Below the pieces are notes generated by a model. That model was not told where the DNA came from. It made no database searches and saw nothing but the letters and a program-made list of their open reading frames with translations. Position numbers and translations under genes: made by a program. Below, piece by piece: positions 57,304-64,000 of a stretch of 64,000 nt of DNA. Positions within the stretch are counted from its first letter, which is position 1; each line of letters starts with the position of its first letter. This DNA comes from Lycorma delicatula. Taxonomy: Eukaryota; Arthropoda; Insecta; Hemiptera; Fulgoridae. Location: positions 77,490,515 to 77,554,514 of the forward strand of contig NC_134456.1 of the NCBI RefSeq assembly GCF_047948215.1, written 5' to 3'.

Positions 57304-58300
57304 AAATGAATGTTTGTTTGTCCCGTATGCGTACCTATACCACTCATCTGTTTGCTATGAAACTTTGGTGAGTTGTTGAGCGTACGCCCGCGAAGGTTTC
57401 TGAATTAGTTTGGATCCGCTAGGTGGCGCTGGGTTCGAGATAATTCAAAAAATTGAATTTATGGTTCGATTTGGCTCGTATTCAGAATATGTGTTACTTT
57501 CATGAAAAGAAATCCCTCTGCAAAAAATGGATCCGCTAGATGGCGCTGAGTTGAAATATTTAAAAAAATTGCATTTTTCGTCCGATTTGGCTCATATTCA
57601 GAATACGTGTTACTTACGTGGAAAGAAATACCTCTGAAAATAAAGGACGGTGTTCTTTATTAGGTGTTCTTAAGGTAGGTGGGACGGTGTTCGATAGGAG
57701 CTGGGTTTAACCTGGCTTACACCAGATAGGAGTATGGGTTATATGCTTTCCAGTTGGCAGGCCTGGGGAAATGTGAAGCTAGCTACTAGAATATTGAAGA
57801 CAAAATCCCGTGACGGTTGGGACCTTGATCGAGTGTAACCGTGCGCCTGTTTAGTTAGGGAGGGCAGCCTCGATATGGAGAGGACGGTTCGCCGAGGTGG
57901 GCCGTTTTTGATGAGGGATCGGTGACCCCTTATGGTAGTTTTTGAATAATGACAACTGGAAACTGGATAGCCTCATATAGGATCACTGCTAAAAAAAACT
58001 ACAGAGGAAAGTGGGGTACTCTAATGGGTTTTTTACTAATATAATGTAAAATAAAGATCCGATCTGCCATGCCGAACATACTGCCGGTAGATGGGAAGGG
58101 CAGTTAGAGTAGAAAGGACAACCCTTACGCTGTTCTATGCTTAATTGCGGGTCCGGCGTAGGAGAGTAAGGGAAAAAATGAAGGACCCGATATCTGGCGC
58201 TGGGGTTGAGATATTTCCAAAAATTGCGTTTATGGTCCGATTTGGATATTTACGAAACAAACAAATATACAAACAAACTTTCTTCTTCATATATATAGAA
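57304..58300 (+). repeat. Tandem repeat of about 120 bp, split by an insertion
   Basis: Lead-in aatgaatgtttgtttgtccc, then units starting ggatccgctaggtggcgctg (57412), ggatccgctagatggcgctg (57529) and, after the insertion, ggacccgatatctggcgctg (58182). Each unit continues with a .aaaaattg.. block, tccgatttggctc and (in complete units) gtgttact..aaagaaatacctctg. Three units remain; the third is truncated. Confidence 0.8.
57649..58174 (+). mobile_element. Retroelement-like insertion (family H) with target duplication
   Basis: 526 bp of GC-richer sequence between aaaataaaggac (57637-57648) and aaaatgaaggac (58175-58186), an 11-of-12 target duplication, and between two units of the tandem repeat. 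The 3' end (gggtccggcgtaggagagta, then A-rich) resembles the end of 26000-26485. Non-coding by eye. Likely a 5'-truncated non-LTR element or SINE-like RNA copy. Confidence 0.7.
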
Positions 58301-59837
58301 GATTACCCGTGCGGACAAGATACATATTACAAAATTTTACATTTTTTAAATTCATCTGGAAGATCTCGCAAGCAAAAAAGTACCAAAGCAAAAAGAATAA
58401 AACCTGAATATCTTGCAGGCAAAAATATCTAAGCTCTGACACCTTTTCTTAAGTGGCCAGAAAAAGAACTGTGGAAACGTGCATTATTGAATAAAGTGTA
58501 TTAGCACTTTATTTAGCAAAATATTGAGCGTAAAATCTTAAACGAAGGGTATTAATAGCATGCCCTTTTTCCGAAATGCATCGATTAATTTTGAACTTAT
58601 ATAGTCCAACTGCCTACGAAAAATGGTGAATTTAAAATAATTAGCCTCATATCTAGATCTTTTTCTATTCATCCTCCTGAACCACCGTAAGGTATTACTT
58701 AAGAGGATGATATCTATAAAAACTTTCTGATTTATTCGTCTACGTACCAGATGGAACAAAAAAAATTGTATTTCCGAAAGCACGTCAATAAACAGAATTA
58801 AAACACAAATACTTTCTTTTTTTGAGTGGCATTGTAACACATGCCGGGTATTAGCTAATATGATTAAAAAAACTTATTGAATAAATTTGGTTTGATTTGT
58901 GATAAAAAAATTAAATCTTTTATATTTTTTCACGGCCGACTATCATATACAAGAAAATCTAAAATATACAATAAAATATAAGAACACAATAAATTTAGAA
59001 TTTTCATTGATACGTTGGAATGGTAGTATTATTGCAGATTTAATTTTACCAGTTTAAAGCTGTCCGGTGTTGGTTACTTTAAAGGTATAGTTACTTGTAA
59101 TAGCGATTGCAAAGGAAGAGTTTTGTTATTGGGGTTCAATTATCAGTATTGTCTTATTAATAGCAGGGTTGAAACAAGTTTAACCGTACTATTCTTTATG
59201 TGAACTGCTAAAATTGCTTTGACAAGATCAACCATATAACTGTAGCCGCGTTTACTGCTTGTTTTAAGGTACTATATTATACTGAAATAAAAAATCTATT
59301 CCTACTTTTATTATTTATGAGTATTTTGATGTATATGTTTATTTTATTTTGTATTCTGTAATCAGATTGGATTGATTTGAGGGGAATTTTTACAATATTA
59401 CGTTTTTGATGTTCCACTTAGCTATTTGTTATTCAGTTTTCTTTATTGAATTTCAGTCACGTTTTCATATTGAGAGGTACTTCGTTGATAAATGATGTGT
59501 GCGAAGCATCCATCTTTCTTTCTTTTTGCTTCCTTTTTCCGCTGCTTCAAGAGATTTATTTTTCCACTGGTCTTTTTTTTATGTATCAACAACGATCGTT
59601 TTAGTGTACAGCATGAATAAATTTAATCACTTTGGCTCCTAACATAATATCCTTTTAATGCATCAAGGATAACTTTTTTAAATATTTTTTTATCAGTTAG
59701 ATTTCTTTCACTCTTAAATATATATTATACAGTTAAAAAAGTTTTTCAACTTGAGAATAAGGTTTTTATTTTTCTCTATACTAAATTTATAAGTTTTTCA
59801 AATATCTTTTTCAGAACATATTATCATAGTATTGTCG
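58301..59837. other. Spacer with a SINE/LINE tail fragment
   Basis: 58676-58716 reads, on the minus strand, atcatcctcttaagtaatac and cttacggtggttcagg, the tail shared by SINE-1 and SINE-2. Upstream on that strand (to about 58840) the sequence is not SINE-like, so it may be the 3' end of the partner LINE. The rest is AT-rich, with no recognised gene. Confidence 0.45.
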
Positions 59838-60535
59838 TGTGTTCACGGTTCGGCCAGGATATTTAGAGACTAAAAAACTAATTTTTTTTACAAATCAATT
59901 TATTACCCTAAAGACATATGAACAAAATAAATAATAATAATAATGAAAATACTCAAATATAACATCCAAAAAGTAATTCAAATAATAAGGACAAGGTATT
60001 TTTAATGACAGTTAAATTATAAAAACCAGAATAAATTCAAATTTACTAAAAACGTTACAATGACCACTAGAACCTAATATTGCATTAACAAGATGACACT
60101 AGAAAAGTCTAAAATTCATACATTTCAATTTTTGCAAGTATTATTACTTTTACGGTTTACAGTAGAATTACCGTATAATTTATGAATGATGCGAATACAG
60201 CCATGATTAATGTTAATCGAATACTGATGGTTACTGTTTACCAATAACTCACCGAACAACTTCTGTATTCAACCACTGTCCACACTGGAATACGCATGAT
60301 GAATTCTTATCTCTTTACCAAACGTGTACGCCATCACCGCAACCGCATTGAACTCGGGCTTTGCGAAACTTCTCTATTACCGATTGTTATCACGACTACG
60401 CCGGACTCGCAGAACAAGGGTCTATCTCCGCTGGTCCCTGGCAGTATTTATATCCCCTGGTCTTTAGAACCAGTATCCGACTCTTCTCTTTAATTGTTGA
60501 AGCGTAATCATTTTCATCTTCCGCGACCTTACGTT
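59838..60535. repeat. Dispersed repeat J, shorter copy
   Basis: Left end cgtgtgttcacggttcggcc; right part aactcaccgaacaacttctg, gctggtccctggcagtattt, cagtatccgac and gaagcgtaatcatttt, parallel to 49503-50790. The tatttatatcccctgg block could be a TATA-like element. A 65-codon ORF here is not supported. Confidence 0.5.
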
Positions 60536-60639
60536 TTTTTGTAAGTTCTTTTTCCGGTCCGGTAATCCTTCTCGTCGGACAACAGCCTTTGAAAGTGCCA
60601 TTGTCTTTATTACAAACAGCTTAAATTTTTGAGCCGTAT

Positions 60640-62110
60640 ATAAAGTGTGCATGTAAGTAGAGCGTTATTGACAAGTTTTGTAGGATTACTTGTTTCCTGG
60701 TAGTTATCTGCAAAAACATCCAGTTTTCCTTCGCAGAATCGCTAATAATCGGTAATCATAAAACAGGCGAGAAAATAATGGATGCAGATAAGTACACAGT
60801 TTTCTCTCTTTTAGTAAACTCTTTTACGATTCTTTCCTTCCTGGTAATTTAATTGATAAAAAGTCAATTTATTCTTCGTTTGATAGAGAATCTGCTCTTA
60901 TTCACCAGTCGATCAGACTGATCAATAATAACAGATTATCCGCACTATGTGCAGTTATTTACAACGATATTGATTAATCTTTAAGGTTCCTGATTTCCTG
61001 ATATTTTAACTACTGAAAAACTCAGTTGGTCTTCTCAGAATCGGAAATAATTTGATTCCTCTACTAGGCAAGTAGAAAATACTGTATGCAGATAACATCA
61101 TATTTGACTACGCTTAATGATTCCTACCTACCTGGTAGATGTAATTTGCTAAACATCTAGATTTCCTTCTCCGTAAAAAAAATGATTTGCTAACGTGCAC
61201 CAGGTGAGTAGAGTATTTGTAGAGTTGTAGAGCAGATGAATAGACAGTTTTGGACTACTATTTTAAATTTCCTGATTGGTTTATTCCTGTAAAATTCAGT
61301 TTTCTATGAAGGATGTTTGTTTTAGTAGTTTGATTCCTACTTTTTGTACAGTTTTTCCTTCTATTAATCAGTAGAGCCTTGTAGTTGCGCTCAACTGCAA
61401 GGCGATGTGTATTCAATATACGTGTACATACAGCGTTGTTGACTAAATTTTAGAATTCCTGGTTTCATGCTAGTTTACTATCTTTTAGAAAGTTGTTTAC
61501 TGTAATTAAGGATTCCTACTTTCCTGATAAATTAATTGATAAAAAATCAATTTTTCCTTCTTAGGATGGATAATTTGCTCTTATCCGCCAGTAGATCGGA
61601 GCATATCGTGTGGAGTTATGTACAACGATAGCGGTTATATTTTGAGATTCCTAAATTCCTGGTTGTTTATCTGCTGAAAAATTAATTTTTCTTTCTTAGG
61701 ATCAGGAAAAAATCTCTATTCCTTAAAGTTAAGGAGTTAAGGAGTCCCTAAGTTAAGTTAAGTTTTTTCTTTCTTTTTTTCCACTACTCCTCTCGGTCGG
61801 TCCGGACTGTTGGATATAACTCCACTCAGAGGAGTGTCTGGTTACTCTAACCGGCTTATACGGCCGGTTGGTGGGTGTCTAAAATAAACATAGCACAGTG
61901 TGCGGGTAATACGAACGATGTTGATTTAAGGCTTCCCACTTACCTGATTGTTTTACTTTCTTAAAAATTAAATTTTTCTTTTCAGACTAGCATAATTATT
62001 TCTCGCCTACTAGGCGAACATAACTTACATTGAGTAGAAGATAAATAGACCGTTGTGGACTACTATTTTAGATTCCTACTTTCCTGATAGTTTAATTGAT
62101 AATATTAAAA
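60640..62110 (+). repeat. Old tandem array, about 140-150-bp period
   Basis: A degenerate unit recurs with anchors (t)ttcctg(g/a)ta.tt at 60693, 60838, 60992, 61131, 61272, 61531, 61653, 61938 and 62081. Each is followed by aattgataaaaa-(a/g)tcaattttt-like sequence, then ttccttct-agaat, then in several units a gtagag/atgcagataa..cagttttggactac block. Most spacings are 139-154 bp; larger gaps contain decayed units or inserts, such as the GC-richer patch at 61780-61880. No ORF. It looks like a satellite block long past homogenisation. Confidence 0.75.
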
Positions 62111-62908
62111 ATTAAAAACGTGCCAAACCTGATGAATCTGTTAATATTCAGTCCTGCTACAGATATTACAAAAATTATAAGAACCAGCTGGTCATTAATT
62201 AGTCATCATCATTATCATCAGAGATGGGAACTGATTATTTCTCTCATGCCTCAGATTTTTAATATCCGTTCTAACCATTATTAGACACTAAGTAATGTAA
62301 AGTAATAAATAAAGTATCAAACTTATTTCTTTTCTGAATCAATGCACAATATATAAAGGATTTTTGTTTTTTTTTAACTTAATTGTTACTAAATGACGTG
62401 TTTGACTGGGGAATGTGCTACCAATAAGGCAATTTAATAAACGCTTCAATATTAAGAAAAATGCGCATGTTTAGAAATATAATACAACTTATCTTAAGAA
62501 AATGCATAAATGGCTAATTAACGTTTAAATTAATTATTAACATATAAATTAACCTAGAAGTTAGTATCTAATACAAACATATCTTTATCGTTCATTGAAT
62601 GATTTATAGGAATATTACAATTAAATTTAGTCTATTGTTACTGTATAGATAGAATTTCATTTTGCATAATTAACAGGAAATGTTACTTACTTAAGCTCTT
62701 CTACCAACTTGGTACTAGTTCAACAACAGATTAATTTGAATATTTATCTATTGACTAACGCGATCTATTTGCGAAGATTAATTAACGTACGGTATCTCTA
62801 CAGTAAAATTACGAGTCACATTTTTTCAAAATTTTTTTTACAATCTGTTACATTTATGTTGGAACCTTAAGTAAATTATATCAATTAAAAAGGAATCCCC
62901 ATTCCTCA

Positions 62909-62913
<5 letters not shown>
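62111..62913. other. AT-rich spacer
   Basis: Nothing recognised. Confidence 0.5.

Positions 62914-62966
<53 letters not shown>
62914..62966. repeat. (TA)n microsatellite
   Basis: About 53 bp of TA repeats, with interrupted TA-rich sequence to 62990. A minus-strand ORF of Tyr-Ile repeats here is an artefact. Confidence 0.95.
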
Positions 62967-62969
<3 letters not shown>

Positions 62970-63239
62970 GATATATAAATTATATAGATATATAGATAAA
63001 TTATGGTAGATCGCAGTACATACACAAGGTAGTTTTGAAGAACTGTTCTATCAGAAGTATAGGAGAAAATAATAATATTAAGAAGAATCTCAAAGGTAGC
63101 AGATTGATGGAACACTTAGAAAAATATTAATAAACGAAAAAATAAAAATGAAACTTAAATCAAAAATAAAGAGGATGGAATGAAGGATTCATCAATGCAG
63201 GACCCCTCTATGGTTGTAATTAGACTACAGAATTACTAA

Positions 63240-64000
63240 GGTTCAGAACGTATAGCCACTTAACTCTTCTGACATCCTCTCTTGTCTACGGCCAAGTGTT
63301 TAACGTTGTCGTTTAGCGGAAGTTCATATTTCATACTGAACCGTTTTTTCCTTGAAGTACCGTAGCCCCAAATATTCATGGATTTCACTGTTTTTAGCAA
63401 ACCACGGTGCCTTAACTATACATCTTGCTAGTTTATTCTGATACCTTTGTATGATTTAAAAATTTGAAATCTTGCTCAATTTCAAATACCTGAGTATAAA
63501 AGTAGCTTATTAGGCAAAGATAACTCAGACCTGCCCAGTAACCAGTACACATTTCTATGAACTTCATGTCTAGTTGCTTTCTCTTCTCTCTCCCATGAAC
63601 CTTCCAAGTCAAACTACTATCCCCGTATGGTGAAGTCCCATACGGAAAGTCTATCGACTTTCCATATGCGGAATTAAAATTCCATCAAGGTGGGCAGTCT
63701 CCACTCATTGCGAATGTTACATGGCTGTACTTCTTGATTAACCCTTATCTTCCATGTTCCCAGCCGATTGCTGATTAAATTCCGCTTGTAGATTAATTGA
63801 AGGGGTTGTGCTATTAACAGCCAGAATAGCCGTGTCATCGGTAAAAGAAGTAACACTGATTTCCATTCTCTACGCGAAGTTCAGCAGTAAAGATGCAATA
63901 TAAGGCAGTTCCAATAACCGAGTCTTGCAGAACCTTCGACTTGTGTCGAAGAATCCAGATAATGCTTCATTATATTTCATCTGGAAGAAACGCCCATCCA
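63240..64000 (-). pseudogene. Jockey-type LINE reverse transcriptase relic, cut by the window edge
   Basis: Minus strand, from the window end: GRFFQMKYNEALSGFFDT, a degraded GVPQGS-type block, SFTDDTAILAV (catalytic F/YADD box, about 63818-63848), then in another frame WKIRVNQEVQP and the RLTW/HIRG-type block with RKQLDMKF and GRSELSLPNKLLLYS. After more frame changes come LARCIVKAPWFAKNSEIHEY and ERMSEELSGY before AT-rich DNA. Several stops and shifts. The 3' end lies near 63240. It is a different copy from the 37.7-kb relic (YNEALSGFF versus CNDELPGFF), and the upstream part would continue beyond the window. Confidence 0.85.

Noticed and set aside
60640..62110. CRISPR-like array
   Set aside because: Units are about 145 bp, diverged throughout, without short identical repeats and unique spacers, and the DNA is eukaryotic.
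62906..63115. 69-codon ORF with Tyr-Ile repeats
   Set aside because: Coded by a TA microsatellite.

Overview
This is a very AT-rich, intron-like stretch of an animal nuclear genome, almost certainly an arthropod and most likely an insect. The evidence is the mix of several Tc1/mariner-superfamily transposase relics, Jockey-type LINE reverse transcriptase relics, two tRNA-headed SINE families, a TTAA-flanked piggyBac-type MITE, a hAT-type MITE and many TA microsatellites. I cannot name the species. There are no operons, CRISPR arrays or prokaryotic signals. I found no complete, intact gene of any kind.

The one convincing piece of host coding sequence is a 122-nt exon at 46955-47076 on the minus strand. 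It has good splice sites on both sides and encodes the first half of an immunoglobulin domain of the lachesin/klingon/DIP class of cell-surface adhesion proteins. No partner exon was recognised, so the rest of the window is plausibly intron of that gene, filled by transposons.

Layout: 0.6-1.3 kb repeat A; 1.4-2.3 kb and 2.8-3.7 kb two long inverted-repeat (foldback) elements; 3.8-7.1 kb a three-layer nest (repeat B, split by a 2.55-kb terminal-inverted-repeat transposon, itself hit by a SINE); 7.6-8.6 kb repeat G and a deleted B; 11.8-13.4 kb a dead mariner with a chimeric insertion; 14.8-20.6 kb two B copies, a SINE cluster, two D repeats and a GC-rich relic; 21.6-25.1 kb repeat A, a hAT MITE and a dead Tc1/mariner element carrying a SINE; 26-31.5 kb a GC-rich retroelement-like relic, a D repeat with a SINE, two adjacent dead Tc1/mariner elements and another D; 32.8-33.6 kb an internally deleted element; 37-38.9 kb a GC-rich island, a SINE and a Jockey RT relic; 45-46.8 kb two head-to-head B copies and a small RT relic; 47 kb the Ig exon; 47.8 kb a GC-rich relic; 49.5-50.8 and 59.8-60.5 kb a related pair of dispersed repeats (J); 51.5-52.5 kb the piggyBac MITE with a SINE inside; 53.8-54.5 kb repeat A; 57.2-58.3 kb a tandem repeat split by a retroelement-like insert; 60.6-62.1 kb an old tandem array; 63.2 kb to the end a Jockey RT relic on the minus strand.

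The value of the window is its insertion history. Several nests preserve target-site duplications, which give the order of events and the exact ends of the elements. I did not find a new multi-gene system. The candidates for something undescribed are the 2.55-kb transposon with a helix-turn-helix relic, the two foldback elements (one with an unidentified ORF between its arms), and the two SINE families sharing one 3' tail.
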